This document shows, piece after piece, positions 23,420-32,503 of a DNA stretch of 64,000 nt; the first letter of the stretch is position 1; each line of letters begins with the position of its first letter. Origin of the DNA: E44-bin32 sp034430595. GTDB taxonomy: Bacteria; Chloroflexota; Anaerolineae; Anaerolineales; E44-bin32. The position numbers and the translations under genes are program-made. The notes under the pieces were generated by a model that was not told where the DNA came from, did not search any database, and worked only from the letters and a program-made list of their open reading frames with translations. The stretch spans positions 5,448 to 69,447 of the forward strand of contig DAOUEL010000045.1 of the NCBI GenBank assembly GCA_034430595.1. Direction: 5' to 3'.

Positions 23420-24724
23420 ATGGCGAAACGCCAGGAGAACCCACCGTCTGACGAACGGCGGTGCTCTTTCTGCAATCGTGATGAAGACACCATCCACCGC
23501 CTGATCGCAGGCCCGGAGGGTGTCTTCATCTGCAATGAGTGCGTGGACCTGTGCCGCGATATCCTGGAAGGTGAGGGCGCGCGTCCGGCCGGCGGTCTGA
23601 CAGGCTCCGGCAAACCAACCCTTTCGCCGCAGGAGATCTTCTGCAACCTGGAGGAATATGTCGTTGGCCAGGAACTGGCGAAACGCGTGCTCTCGGTGGC
23701 GGTCTACAATCACTACAAACGCATCGCCAATCGCGGCCATGCTGAAGTCGAACTCGAAAAAGCCAATATCCTGCTTGTCGGACCAACCGGAAGCGGGAAG
23801 ACACTCCTTGCGCAGACCCTTGCGCGCAGCCTGGAGGTCCCCTTCTGCATCGCGGACGCAACCGCTCTGACCGAAGCCGGGTACGTCGGGGAAGATGTCG
23901 AGAACATCCTGCTGCGGTTGCTCCAGGCTTCGGATTTCAACATCGGGCGTGCCGAACGCGGCATCGTCTACATCGATGAAATTGACAAGACCGCCCGTAA
24001 GACAGGCGACAACCCGAGCATCACGCGTGATGTCTCCGGGGAGGGCGTGCAGCAGGCGCTGTTAAAGATCATCGAGGGCGCCGTCGTGAACGTCCCGCCC
24101 CAGGGTGGTCGCAAGCATCCCCAGCAGGAATTCATCCAGGTCGATACAACCGATGTTCTTTTTATCTGCGGCGGGACTTTCGACGGTCTGGCGGAAATCG
24201 TCGCCGAGCGAGTCGGCCGGCGGGGCCAGCTCGGTTTCAGCGGCACGATTCTCGATACCCACACTCGCAACGCCGATGAAAGCGCGCTGCTGCGCATGCT
24301 CACCCCGGACGACTTGATGCATTTCGGCATGATTCCCGAAATCGTCGGCCGCTTGCCAGTGACTACCAGCGTCGACGCCCTCGACGAGGCCGCCCTGCGC
24401 TCCATCCTGACCGAGCCACGTAATGCTCTCGTCAAGCAGTACCAGCGTTTATTTGAGATGGATCAAGTGGAGCTGGAGTTCGAAGAGGAAGCCCTCCAGG
24501 CGGCCGCCAAGCTGGCGCTGCAGCGTGAAACAGGTGCCCGGGGATTGCGTTCGACGATCGAGGGCGCACTGCTCGACGTGATGTACGACATTCCCTCCCG
24601 GCCTGATATCCGGCGGGTTGTGGTCACGGAAACCGCGATACTGCGCACCAGCCGTCCGCTGTTATTCGATGAAAAAGACAAGCAGCTCAACATCGGCGAT
24701 GAAAGCCTGCCCGACGCCGCCTGA
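23420..24724 (+). CDS. clpX: ClpX, AAA+ unfoldase of ClpXP
   Basis: 434 residues. N-terminal C4 zinc-binding domain: C15-x2-C18 and C38-x2-C41. AAA+ core: Walker A GPTGSGKTLLAQ, Walker B IVYIDEIDK, and pore-loop-containing GYVGEDVENILLRL. The C-terminal D2 region includes TGARGLRSTIEGALLDVMY. It unfolds tagged proteins and passes them to ClpP. It starts 7 nt after clpP. Confidence 0.97.
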   Translation: MAKRQENPPSDERRCSFCNRDEDTIHRLIAGPEGVFICNECVDLCRDILEGEGARPAGGLTGSGKPTLSPQEIFCNLEEYVVGQELAKRVLSVAVYNHYKRIANRGHAEVELEKANILLVGPTGSGKTLLAQTLARSLEVPFCIADATALTEAGYVGEDVENILLRLLQASDFNIGRAERGIVYIDEIDKTARKTGDNPSITRDVSGEGVQQALLKIIEGAVVNVPPQGGRKHPQQEFIQVDTTDVLFICGGTFDGLAEIVAERVGRRGQLGFSGTILDTHTRNADESALLRMLTPDDLMHFGMIPEIVGRLPVTTSVDALDEAALRSILTEPRNALVKQYQRLFEMDQVELEFEEEALQAAAKLALQRETGARGLRSTIEGALLDVMYDIPSRPDIRRVVVTETAILRTSRPLLFDEKDKQLNIGDESLPDAA

Positions 24725-24745
24725 TCACGCCTGCGCCCAGCTCTA

Positions 24746-25615
24746 ATGCCCTACCCCTCTACTTTTTCGATCGCAGCTTACGACCCGGCCTCTAAAGCCT
24801 GGGGCGTGGCTGTTGCTAGCAAATTCCCGGCGGTCGGGGCTGTCGTGCCCTGGGTCCGGGCAGGCTCCGGGGCAGTGGCGACCCAATCCTATGCCAACAC
24901 CTCTTTCGGCCCCCACGGGCTCGATTTAATGGCTTCGGGTATGAGCGCCAGTGACACGCTCGACCGCCTGCTCGCTGACGATGAGGACGCTGCCCAGCGC
25001 CAGGTCGGTTTGGTCGACGCATCTGGCGCAGCAGCAACCTACACCGGTGAAGGCTGCCATGACTGGGCTGGCGGTCGGACCGGTGATCATTACTGCGTTC
25101 AGGGCAACATCCTGGTCGGAGAACAGGTCGTTCAGGCGATGGCCACCGCCTTCGAAGGGGCTGAAGGCGACCTGCCGCTGCGTCTGCTGGCGGCCTTGCT
25201 CGCCGGTGACCGTACTGGTGGTGACCGCCGTGGCAGACAGAGTGCTGCGGTTTATGTCGCCCGCGCAGATGCAGGCTACGGTGGATTAAACGATCGCTGG
25301 ATCGACTACCGGGTCGACGACCATCCGGACCCCGTACCACGCCTGGCCGAATTACTCAATCTCCATGAGCTCTACTTCGGTGAAAGCGAAGCCGCTGATC
25401 GGCTGGCGATCGAGGGCGAAGTCCTCACCAGCCTGAGAACGATCCTCGTGGCGCAGGACTACCTCGAGCAAACTGCTGCAATCGATGAGCCTGCATTCAA
25501 GCAAGCCTTTGCACACTTTATTGGAAACGAGAACTTCGAAGAACGTACGGATGTCGCAGCCGGTTGGATCGACAAACCTGTTTACACCTACCTCTTGCAG
25601 AAATTCGGCCGCTAG
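24746..25615 (+). CDS. DUF1028 family protein (Ntn-hydrolase-like)
   Basis: 289 residues. The N-terminal ~215 residues match DUF1028: TFSIAAYDPASKAWGVAVASKFPAVGAVVPW and SYANTSFGPHGLDLM, resembling an Ntn-hydrolase-like fold; then NILVGEQVVQAMA and RRGRQSAAVYVAR. The C-terminal ~75 residues are a separate helical segment. No function is established. It starts 21 nt after clpX and may share its transcript. Confidence 0.8.
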   Translation: MPYPSTFSIAAYDPASKAWGVAVASKFPAVGAVVPWVRAGSGAVATQSYANTSFGPHGLDLMASGMSASDTLDRLLADDEDAAQRQVGLVDASGAAATYTGEGCHDWAGGRTGDHYCVQGNILVGEQVVQAMATAFEGAEGDLPLRLLAALLAGDRTGGDRRGRQSAAVYVARADAGYGGLNDRWIDYRVDDHPDPVPRLAELLNLHELYFGESEAADRLAIEGEVLTSLRTILVAQDYLEQTAAIDEPAFKQAFAHFIGNENFEERTDVAAGWIDKPVYTYLLQKFGR

Positions 25616-25710
25616 CGTCCGCCTCGCTCTCATACCCCCAATCGAGATAATGTTATAACTAGGGATTGTCCTGAAGTAATGTTTTAAACAACCTGAACGA
25701 AAGAGAGCTT

Positions 25711-26508
25711 ATGATTGATCCCTCCTCCTTCCCGGCTTACATCATCGACATGGACGGTGTCCTCTGGCGAAGCAAAGTATGGCTGCCAGGCGTGAAAGAT
25801 TTCTTTGAAGCGCTGCGTTCACTCAATAAGCGCCCGCTGCTCGTCTCCAACAATTCGACCGTGACTGCACACACAGTCGTCGAACGGCTTGGACAAATCG
25901 GAGTTCTCATCCAGCCGGAGGAAGTGCTCTGTTCTGCCACTGCGACCGCAGCGTATCTCAAAGAACGTTTCGAGGCTGGGACCGGCGTCTACCCGATCGG
26001 TGAACGAGCCGTGCGTGATGCGCTGACCGAGGCTGGCTTCCAGGTGCTTGAGAGCGCCGACGGCGCGCAGGTCGTCGTGGTTGGGTTTGACCGGGAGGTC
26101 AATTGGGGCAAATTAACCCAAGCCGCACTGGCAATCGAGCGAGGCGCGCTCTTTGTCGGGACCAACCCCGATCCGAGCTTCCCTCTCGAGCAGGGCCAGG
26201 CGCCTGGCAATGGTGCTTTTGTGACCGCGATCCAGGTAACAACCGGAGTCGATCCAGTCATCATCGGAAAACCCGAGCCGCTGCTGTTTGAGCAGGCAGC
26301 TCACTTGCTTGCCCTGCCGCCGGACCAGATCTTGGTGATCGGCGATCGGCTGGGAACGGATATCCTCGGTGCGCAGCGAGCGGGTATGCCGAGCGTGCTG
26401 CTGCTTACTGGGGTCACGACCGCAGAACAAGCACAGCAGGATCCCATCAAACCGGATTGGATCTTCGAGGACCTTCCAGCCCTCACTCGAGCGGTATATG
26501 GCGATTGA
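25711..26508 (+). CDS. HAD-IIA family phosphatase (NagD-like)
   Basis: 265 residues. Motif I DMDGVLWRS (about 14-22), the HAD-IIA VSNNST motif II, a large C2-type cap, and motifs III/IV in IIGKPEPLLFEQA and VIGDRLGTDILGA. NagD/phosphoglycolate-type phosphatases hydrolyse sugar or nucleotide monophosphates; the substrate cannot be assigned. It overlaps the start of rlmN by 11 nt. Confidence 0.9.
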   Translation: MIDPSSFPAYIIDMDGVLWRSKVWLPGVKDFFEALRSLNKRPLLVSNNSTVTAHTVVERLGQIGVLIQPEEVLCSATATAAYLKERFEAGTGVYPIGERAVRDALTEAGFQVLESADGAQVVVVGFDREVNWGKLTQAALAIERGALFVGTNPDPSFPLEQGQAPGNGAFVTAIQVTTGVDPVIIGKPEPLLFEQAAHLLALPPDQILVIGDRLGTDILGAQRAGMPSVLLLTGVTTAEQAQQDPIKPDWIFEDLPALTRAVYGD

Positions 26509-27544
26509 GAAAACGCTGGTCTATGACCTGACTCTCGACGAGCTGGTCGAATCGGTCACATCGCTCGGGGGCGAACCCTACCGCGCTCGCCAGCTGTGGC
26601 AGGGGATCTATGGGCAGCTCTCGATGGATCCGGACCAGATTCATACCCTTCCAGCTGAGCTGCGGCTCTCGCTCAAGAATATCTTCCGGTTTGTTTCGCT
26701 GCAGGAGACCGCCTCCGTCCACTCTGAAGATGGTGCGACGGAGAAGGTGCTTTATCGCCTCGATGCTGGGCCCTCAATTGAGGCCGTGCTGATGCGTTAT
26801 GAACGGCGTCGGACGGCCTGCATCTCCACCCAGGCCGGCTGCGCCATGGGTTGTGTGTTTTGCGCTACAGGTCAGATGGGGTTCCAGCGTAATTTAACTG
26901 CCGGTCAGATCGTGGAACAGGTTCTGCACCTCGCGCGGCGCCTGAAAGAGGATGCCGATCGCTTAACGAATATCGTCGTCATGGGAATGGGAGAACCATT
27001 TCATAACTTCGACGCCACCCTGCGCGCCATAGACATCCTGAATGATCCGGATGGTTTCAATTTCGGAGCCCGGCGTTTCACGATCTCAACCGTCGGCCTG
27101 GTGCCGATGATCGAACGCTTCACGCGCCTGAATTCTCAGGTTAATCTGGCAATTTCGCTACACGCAGCAACCGACGCCCTGCGGGAGAGCCTGCTGCCCG
27201 TCAACCGGCGTTACCCGTTGAATGTGCTCATGGCTGCATGCCGAGAATACGTCGAGCGTACAAAGCGGCGGATTACCTTCGAATGGGCTCTGATTGAGGG
27301 TGTCAATGATACCCCGGGGCAGGCTGAAGCGCTGGCTGACTGGGTGCGCGGCATGAATTGTCACGTCAATCTCATCCCGCTCAACCCAACCCGCGGCTAT
27401 CAAGGGCTGGCTTCGAGGGATGAAAATGTTTCCCGTTTTCAGGCACTACTCGAAGCTTACGGCATATCAACCACGGTCCGGGTGCGGCGAGGGATCGAGA
27501 TTCAAGCCGGCTGTGGCCAGCTTGCCACCGAAGGTTCAGCCTGA
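26498..27544 (+). CDS. rlmN: RlmN, 23S rRNA (A2503-C2)/tRNA (A37) methyltransferase
   Basis: 348 residues from ATG 26498. Radical SAM CxxxCxxC is C115-AMG-C119-VF-C122. Other hallmarks: VVMGMGEPFHNFD, the RRFTISTVGLVP segment, and a C-terminal region GIEIQAGCGQL containing the resolving cysteine. It methylates A2503 of 23S rRNA by a two-cysteine mechanism. The in-frame upstream extension lies inside the HAD gene, so the overlapping ATG is preferred. Confidence 0.96.
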   Translation: MAIEKTLVYDLTLDELVESVTSLGGEPYRARQLWQGIYGQLSMDPDQIHTLPAELRLSLKNIFRFVSLQETASVHSEDGATEKVLYRLDAGPSIEAVLMRYERRRTACISTQAGCAMGCVFCATGQMGFQRNLTAGQIVEQVLHLARRLKEDADRLTNIVVMGMGEPFHNFDATLRAIDILNDPDGFNFGARRFTISTVGLVPMIERFTRLNSQVNLAISLHAATDALRESLLPVNRRYPLNVLMAACREYVERTKRRITFEWALIEGVNDTPGQAEALADWVRGMNCHVNLIPLNPTRGYQGLASRDENVSRFQALLEAYGISTTVRVRRGIEIQAGCGQLATEGSA

Positions 27545-27618
27545 CGAGCTACGATTCTCACTGGTCGCGAAACGGTTCTTAACCCCCTGGATCTTGCAGT
27601 CCCTCGCTCGTCGATACC

Positions 27619-27647
27619 TTGTAAATTCACTACCCGAACGGTATGAT
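27619..27647 (+). promoter_or_regulatory. Promoter of rpe, leaderless
   Basis: -35 TTGTAA (27619-27624), exact 17-bp spacer, -10 TATGAT (27642-27647). The ATG of rpe at 27655 is 7 nt after the box, so transcription should start at the A of the start codon; an ATG at 27643 lies within the -10 box itself and is excluded. Confidence 0.75.
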
Positions 27648-27654
27648 TGACGCC

Positions 27655-28332
27655 ATGTCCAAGCCGTTCATCCTGGTTCCTTCGATCCTCTCTGCAGACT
27701 TCTTGAAGCTTGGTGATGCCATCCAGCAGTGTGTCGAAGCAGGCATTAACTGGTTCCAGCTTGACGTTATGGATGGCCAGTATGTCCCGAATATCAGCTT
27801 TGGCATCCCGATCGTGGAAGCTTGCCGCCGGGCAACGGATGCCCATCTCGACGTCCATTTGATGATCGATGATCCCGGGCGCTATCTGGATATGTTTGCA
27901 GCGGCCGGCGCCGATTCGCTGACCGTGCACGTGGAGAGCACACGCCACCCGCATGCGGATCTGACAAGGATTCACGAACGCGGATTATCCAACGGACTGG
28001 CGATCAATCCTGGCACGCCGCTATCCATGATTGAGGAGCTGCTGCCTCTAGCCGACCTGATCCTGGTCATGTCAGTCAACCCCGGCTTCGCCGGGCAGTC
28101 ATTTATTGAGAGGACTCCCGATAAAGTCCGCCGGACACGCGCAATGGTTGAGAAAGCTGGTCTCCAGACTCATGTGCAGGTCGATGGTGGAATTACAGCT
28201 GAAACCGCGAAACTATGCTACGACGCCGGCGCTGATGTCTTCGTCGCTGCGAGCGCAATTTTCCAGCACCCGGGCGGAATCCGTGCCGGAATCCAGGCGC
28301 TGCGTGACGCACTTTCCCTACGCCAGGCTTAG
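27655..28332 (+). CDS. rpe: Ribulose-phosphate 3-epimerase
   Basis: 225 residues, a full TIM barrel. Hallmarks: VPSILSADFLKLG near the N-terminus, the metal-site segments QLDVMDGQYVPNISFG and DVHLMIDDP, VMSVNPGFAGQSFIE, and QVDGGITAET. It interconverts ribulose-5-P and xylulose-5-P in the pentose phosphate pathway. The start is set by the promoter position (see the promoter entry). A terminator follows 9 bp after the stop. Confidence 0.96.
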   Translation: MSKPFILVPSILSADFLKLGDAIQQCVEAGINWFQLDVMDGQYVPNISFGIPIVEACRRATDAHLDVHLMIDDPGRYLDMFAAAGADSLTVHVESTRHPHADLTRIHERGLSNGLAINPGTPLSMIEELLPLADLILVMSVNPGFAGQSFIERTPDKVRRTRAMVEKAGLQTHVQVDGGITAETAKLCYDAGADVFVAASAIFQHPGGIRAGIQALRDALSLRQA

Positions 28333-28341
28333 GGAATTGAA

Positions 28342-28369
28342 AGAGCCGCCCGCTGGACGGCTCTTCGGT
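28342..28369. terminator. Convergent terminator between rpe and rpmB
   Basis: 7-bp stem AGAGCCG / CGGCTCT (28342-28348 and 28358-28364), with only short T-runs on either side (TCGGTTT on plus; TTTCAATTCC on minus). It separates convergent genes and may act in both directions. Confidence 0.6.
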
Positions 28370-28399
28370 TTGCGAAACCTGGTTATCTGGTATGACTTA

Positions 28400-28579
28400 T
28401 TAGACGCGAGCAATTCGCTTGATGCACTTGGCACAAAGCGTTTTCTGAACCATGCGCCCGTTCTCCATGACCTGTACTTTCTGTAGATTGGGCTTAAACT
28501 TACGTTTGGTCGCCTTCATGGAGAAGCTGCGGTTTTGTCCGAAAGTGGTTGTCTTGCCACAATTTTCGCACTTTGCCAT
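28400..28579 (-). CDS. rpmB: Ribosomal protein bL28
   Basis: 59 residues, KCENCGKTT at the start and LCAKCIKRIARV at the end: the zinc-ribbon (C+) form of bL28, with C4, C7, C48-region and C51-region cysteines. Basic middle (ATKRKFKPNLQKV). The start is ATG 28579; a longer in-frame reading to 28639 covers the promoter leader. It is a single gene with its own promoter, divergent from the Asp23 gene. Confidence 0.95.
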   Translation of the reverse strand: MAKCENCGKTTTFGQNRSFSMKATKRKFKPNLQKVQVMENGRMVQKTLCAKCIKRIARV

Positions 28580-28582
28580 TGA

Positions 28583-28600
28583 AAGGTCCTTCCTGACCTT
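28583..28600 (-). promoter_or_regulatory. Hairpin with Shine-Dalgarno in the loop, rpmB leader
   Basis: On the minus strand AAGGTC-AGGAAG-GACCTT folds into a 6-bp stem with the AGGAAG ribosome-binding sequence in a 6-nt loop, 3 nt before the rpmB ATG. It could tune translation or serve as an autoregulatory site; this is inference. Confidence 0.45.
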
Positions 28601-28629
28601 AACGAGATTTCCAACATGAACAGTCGAAC

Positions 28630-28658
28630 ATGTTACCACATCTCATGTAGTCCATCAA
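28630..28658 (-). promoter_or_regulatory. Promoter of rpmB
   Basis: Minus strand -35 TTGATG (28658-28653), exact 17-bp spacer, -10 TAACAT (28635-28630), giving a leader of about 45 nt. Confidence 0.65.
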
Positions 28659-28683
28659 TGGAGATGTTTCGAAAGGCGGAACC

Positions 28684-29040
28684 ATGACAGGCGAAACAAC
28701 AAACCATGGCAAAATCACGATTTCGCCGCGCGCCATCGCGACCATCGCCTCCTATGCGGCCATCCAATCCTATGGCGTGGTCGGCATGGCTGCGAAGAAC
28801 CTGGTCGACGGCATCGCCCATGCGATCGCCTATGATCCGACTCACGGCGTAGAAGTAGAAGCGTTTGAGGATTTCCTTACCATTGACATGTATATCATCG
28901 TCGAATATGGGACCCGGATTTCCTCCGTGGCAACCAGCGTGGCGAATGCTGTTCGCTACCAGGTTGAACGGGCAATTGGCTTGCGGGTAAGCGAGGTGAA
29001 CGTCCACGTTCAGGGTTTAAGAGTCAGCGACACCGATTAA
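28684..29040 (+). CDS. Asp23/Gls24 family protein
   Basis: 118 residues. The family pattern is clear: GKITISPRAIATIASYAAIQSYGVVGMA, then an IVEYGTRISSVATSVANAVRYQVERAIG segment and the C-terminal VSEVNVHVQGLRV. These small cytoplasmic proteins are linked to envelope or alkaline stress and, in Firmicutes, sit directly before the FakA-type kinase gene, as here. AAAGGCGG lies before the ATG. Confidence 0.9.
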   Translation: MTGETTNHGKITISPRAIATIASYAAIQSYGVVGMAAKNLVDGIAHAIAYDPTHGVEVEAFEDFLTIDMYIIVEYGTRISSVATSVANAVRYQVERAIGLRVSEVNVHVQGLRVSDTD

Positions 29041-29058
29041 CCCACGGTGAGACCAGCG

Positions 29059-30753
29059 ATGAGCGAGAGAACAAACGGGATTGAAGCCAGGATCAAGGAA
29101 CGCCTGGCCGAGCGCTATCGGACGATCGATGGCCCAGCCTTGCGCCACATGGTCACGGCCAGCCTGGATTGGCTGCGTACCAACCAGCAGGTCGTAAATT
29201 CGCTTAACGTTTTTCCTGTGCCAGACGGCGATACCGGTACCAATATGGTGCTGACAATGCAATCAGCCGTTGACGAGGTTGAGCAGCTTGGCGACCGTCC
29301 TGTAGGCGAGGTCGCACATGCCATTGCCCACGGTGCGCTGATGGGAGCGCGTGGGAATTCAGGCGTCATTCTCTCTCAGCTCTGGCGAGGTTTCTCACGC
29401 TCACTCGATGACCGCCAGGTGATGGATGCAGCGGCGCTGGTCGAGGCGCTGCAGGAAGCGCGTGAAACAGCCTACAAGGGCGTGGTGCGGCCGGTTGAAG
29501 GGACGATCCTGACCGTATCAAAGGACATCGCCATCGGTGCCAGAAATGCTTATAAGGACGGCACCACCTCCACCTTTGAAATCCTCGAAGCCGTCGTTCA
29601 AGCCGCCGACGAATCCGTTGAACGAACACCCGAATTGCTCCCGATATTAAAAGAGGCCGGAGTCGTTGACAGCGGGGGCAAAGGCCTTTTCTTCCTGCTG
29701 GAGGGCATCCTGCGGGCTGCCTACCGCCAGCCGCTCGATCAACCCCTTATTTCGGTCCAACCCTTGAGTGCTCTCGCACTGGAAGATTCGCTCGACGGAA
29801 TTGAACCAGGCCAGGACTGGGAGGTTGTTGTCGACTTCCAACCGACGGATGATCTAAACCTCAAATCTTTTTATGGCAAACTCGAATCAATCGGCACCTC
29901 GATTCAAATCGGCGAGGGGGATGGGATGTACCGGATGCACATCCATGTAGCCGATGCGAGGGAGTACGAACCGATCGACTACATCCGGTCGCTGGGCTCC
30001 ATTTCGAAGGTTGCAATCGAGAATTTAATGCTGCAGATAGCTGAGCGCAATTCCAGGCACGCCATCGATGACATTCGCCTGGGGACCGTCGTGCCGGATC
30101 AGATCGCGGTCGTCGCAGTTGCACCCGGCATGGGTATCGCTCGCATTTTCGCTAGCCTAGGAGTGGCAGGAATCATCGAGGGCGGGCAGACCATGAACCC
30201 AAGTACACAGGAAATCCTGGCCTCCTTTGAAGACCTGCCGACTGATAAAATTGTCCTGCTGCCAAACAACAAGAACATCATCCTGGCCGCCAAGCAGGCG
30301 GCCGAGCTGACGGTAAAGCATGTGGCCGTCCTGCCCTGCGTCTCCGTCCCGCAGGGGATTGCAGCGATGTTTGCCTGGGAACCAGACGGAGAGTTCGAGG
30401 CCACCGTAAAAGCCATGACTGCTGCCCTAGGCGAAATACATTTTGTCGAGGTAACGACAGCCACCCGCTCGGTCGAGATCGATGGTGTGAACGTAACAGA
30501 AGGCCAATCGATCGGCCTGCTTGATGGCAAACTCGCCTGCTCCGGGGACGATCTTGAGCAGGTTCTATGGAGTGCTCTCGATCAGGGCGATGCCGCTGAG
30601 TGCGAGCTGATAACCCTCTATTACGGCGCTGACCTGACGTCGGCCGCGGCCCACCAGATGGCCGATTTGATTCGAGATCGATACACCCAGCAGGAAGTCG
30701 AAGTGCTGGAGGGTGGCCAGCCTCATTACCAACTCATCCTCTCACTCGAGTGA
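29059..30753 (+). CDS. fakA: DAK2-domain protein, fatty-acid-kinase-like (YloV/FakA)
   Basis: 564 residues from ATG 29059 (GTG at 29047 is an alternative). The N-terminal DAK2/DhaL nucleotide-binding domain has NVFPVPDGDTGTNMVLTM with the metal-binding aspartates, and GARGNSGVILSQLWRG. The middle and C-terminal domains are those of FakA (NNKNIILAAKQAA; AAMFAWEPDGEFE). FakA phosphorylates fatty acids held by DegV/FakB proteins, and two degV genes follow directly. This supports an exogenous or recycled fatty acid activation route. Confidence 0.88.
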   Translation: MSERTNGIEARIKERLAERYRTIDGPALRHMVTASLDWLRTNQQVVNSLNVFPVPDGDTGTNMVLTMQSAVDEVEQLGDRPVGEVAHAIAHGALMGARGNSGVILSQLWRGFSRSLDDRQVMDAAALVEALQEARETAYKGVVRPVEGTILTVSKDIAIGARNAYKDGTTSTFEILEAVVQAADESVERTPELLPILKEAGVVDSGGKGLFFLLEGILRAAYRQPLDQPLISVQPLSALALEDSLDGIEPGQDWEVVVDFQPTDDLNLKSFYGKLESIGTSIQIGEGDGMYRMHIHVADAREYEPIDYIRSLGSISKVAIENLMLQIAERNSRHAIDDIRLGTVVPDQIAVVAVAPGMGIARIFASLGVAGIIEGGQTMNPSTQEILASFEDLPTDKIVLLPNNKNIILAAKQAAELTVKHVAVLPCVSVPQGIAAMFAWEPDGEFEATVKAMTAALGEIHFVEVTTATRSVEIDGVNVTEGQSIGLLDGKLACSGDDLEQVLWSALDQGDAAECELITLYYGADLTSAAAHQMADLIRDRYTQQEVEVLEGGQPHYQLILSLE

Positions 30754-30762
30754 TCGGCCGGT

Positions 30763-31620
30763 ATGGTTAGAATTGTCACTGATGCTTCCGTTCGTTTTTC
30801 AACTCCGGAATTCGGCAACAAGCACAAGATTGTCATCACGCCGCTAACCGTTTCCTGCGGGAGTGCACACGTGCAGGACGACCCCGCCCTGGACCTTGGG
30901 GAAGTGCGTCCACTGCTCGAGGGCTGCTCGAATACACTTTTAGTGGAGTGCCCATCCGTCGATGAATTCGCCCGCGTTTATGAACAGCTCGGTGCCGAGA
31001 CGCACCAAGTCATATCCATTCACACCTCCTCCGCATTGACCCAGAGCTACCAACGAGCACTGCAGGCGAGTCAACAATACCGTGGGAGAATGGATATCCA
31101 GGTCATCGATTCGCAGAGCGTTTCGATCGGCCTGGGCTTCCTGGTCGAGGCCAGCGCGCATGCGGCAGAACGAGGGGATAGTCTTGATTCCATCGTCCGG
31201 ATGGTGCGAGGCATGATCACACGGCTTTACATGGTTATGTTCCTCGATGATCTTTCCTTTCTCGAGCGCAATCAGCTTGTCACCCGTTCCCAGGCGATCC
31301 TGGGCAACATGCTGGGCATCATCCCATTTCTGACCATGGAAGATGGGCAGCTGATACCAATGGAAAAGGTCCGCAACCGCCTGCGGGCCGTTGAAAAACT
31401 GATCGAGTTTGTCTGCGAGTTTTCGGGGCTTGAGCAGCTGGGAATCATGCAGGGGCAGGTTCGGCCATCCGAGGACACGCTCCTGATCCACGAACGGCTG
31501 CACACGCTTTACCCGGCTACGCAAATTTCGCGAGTGTGCTACGGCCCAACCCTCTCAGCATTTGTCGGTTTCGACAGCCTCGGTGCGGTCGTGCTTGAAG
31601 CACAGGGTGAGTCACTCTGA
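30763..31620 (+). CDS. DegV family protein (first FakB-like)
   Basis: 285 residues with the DegV fold: IVTDASVRF at the start, IHTSSALTQSYQRAL, DIQVIDSQSVSIGLGF, and the C-terminal CYGPTLSAFVGFDSLGAVV. The usual TSQPS-type fatty-acid carboxylate motif reads ECPSVDEF here, so lipid binding may differ from the second copy. It begins 9 nt after fakA and its stop overlaps the next ATG by 1 nt (TGATG). Confidence 0.85.
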   Translation: MVRIVTDASVRFSTPEFGNKHKIVITPLTVSCGSAHVQDDPALDLGEVRPLLEGCSNTLLVECPSVDEFARVYEQLGAETHQVISIHTSSALTQSYQRALQASQQYRGRMDIQVIDSQSVSIGLGFLVEASAHAAERGDSLDSIVRMVRGMITRLYMVMFLDDLSFLERNQLVTRSQAILGNMLGIIPFLTMEDGQLIPMEKVRNRLRAVEKLIEFVCEFSGLEQLGIMQGQVRPSEDTLLIHERLHTLYPATQISRVCYGPTLSAFVGFDSLGAVVLEAQGESL

Positions 31621-32465
31621 TGTCCTCCACGCGCAGAGTGGGCATCGTCACCGATAGCACCTCCGATGTGCCCGAAGAGGAGGCACAAGGACTTGGCATT
31701 CATGTCGTGCCGGCTGTCCTTGTCATCGGTAATGACACTTTTCAAGACGGGCAAGAACTTTCGCGCTCCGATTTCTACCGGCGCATGCCCACCTTCTCGC
31801 AGCCTGCTTCAACCGCGGCTCCCTCTCCGGTCGTATTCCAGGAGACCTATTCCCGGCTTTTCGAAGAAGGTGTCGAGCGCATTCTCTCTATCCATGTTGC
31901 AGCTCGTTTGAGCGGAATGCTGAACTCAGCCGCTCAAGCCGCCCGATCTTTTGGCGATCGGATCGAACTCTTCGACAGTGGACAGGTATCGATGGGATTG
32001 GGCTTGCAGGCGATCGAGGCTGCCTCGGCAGCTCTCGAGGGAGCCGGGTTGGAGGACGTCTTGCGGAGGGCCAGGGACGCACGCGACCGGATCCAGCTTG
32101 TCGCACTGATTCGGACGCTTGAATACTTGCGGCGCAGCGGCCGGGTCAGCTGGCTCAAGGCGGGAGTTGGGGATCTGCTGCGCATCAAAATGCTGCTGAC
32201 GGTGCGTGATGGGCTGGTCGAGGCGGTAGGAAGAGCCCGCACCTGGGGAAAAGGTTGGAGCGAACTGATCAACCTGGCCCGCTCCTGGGCTCCGTTCGAC
32301 CGCCTGGCGGTATTACACTCCGGCATTCCAGAGGAAGCAGCCGAGATGGCCCGTGAACTCAGAAGCACCTGCCGGGTTGAACCCGCAATCGTCCAGGTCA
32401 CTACAGTCATCGGCGCGCATGTTGGGCCTCGGTCAATCGGTCTCGCTGGCCTGCCGCGTGGCTGA
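31620..32465 (+). CDS. DegV family protein (second FakB-like)
   Basis: 281 residues. IVTDSTSDVP at 9-18, DGQELSRSDFYRRM, the STAAPSPVVFQETY stretch at the lipid carboxylate site, IHVAARLSGMLNSAAQAA, and the C-terminal TTVIGAHVGPRSIGLA with the typical GxHxGPG-like motif. It is probably a fatty-acid carrier for the FakA-like kinase. The pair looks like a divergent duplication. Confidence 0.9.
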   Translation: MSSTRRVGIVTDSTSDVPEEEAQGLGIHVVPAVLVIGNDTFQDGQELSRSDFYRRMPTFSQPASTAAPSPVVFQETYSRLFEEGVERILSIHVAARLSGMLNSAAQAARSFGDRIELFDSGQVSMGLGLQAIEAASAALEGAGLEDVLRRARDARDRIQLVALIRTLEYLRRSGRVSWLKAGVGDLLRIKMLLTVRDGLVEAVGRARTWGKGWSELINLARSWAPFDRLAVLHSGIPEEAAEMARELRSTCRVEPAIVQVTTVIGAHVGPRSIGLAGLPRG

Positions 32466-32467
32466 AT

Positions 32468-32497
32468 CTGGCACAATTCCCCCATCCCCTTTATATT
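32468..32497 (+). promoter_or_regulatory. Promoter of recG, leaderless
   Basis: -35 CTGGCA (32468-32473), 18-bp spacer, -10 TATATT (32492-32497). The recG ATG at 32504 begins 6 nt after the box; no Shine-Dalgarno sequence fits. Confidence 0.6.
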
Positions 32498-32503
32498 AAC
32501 GCT

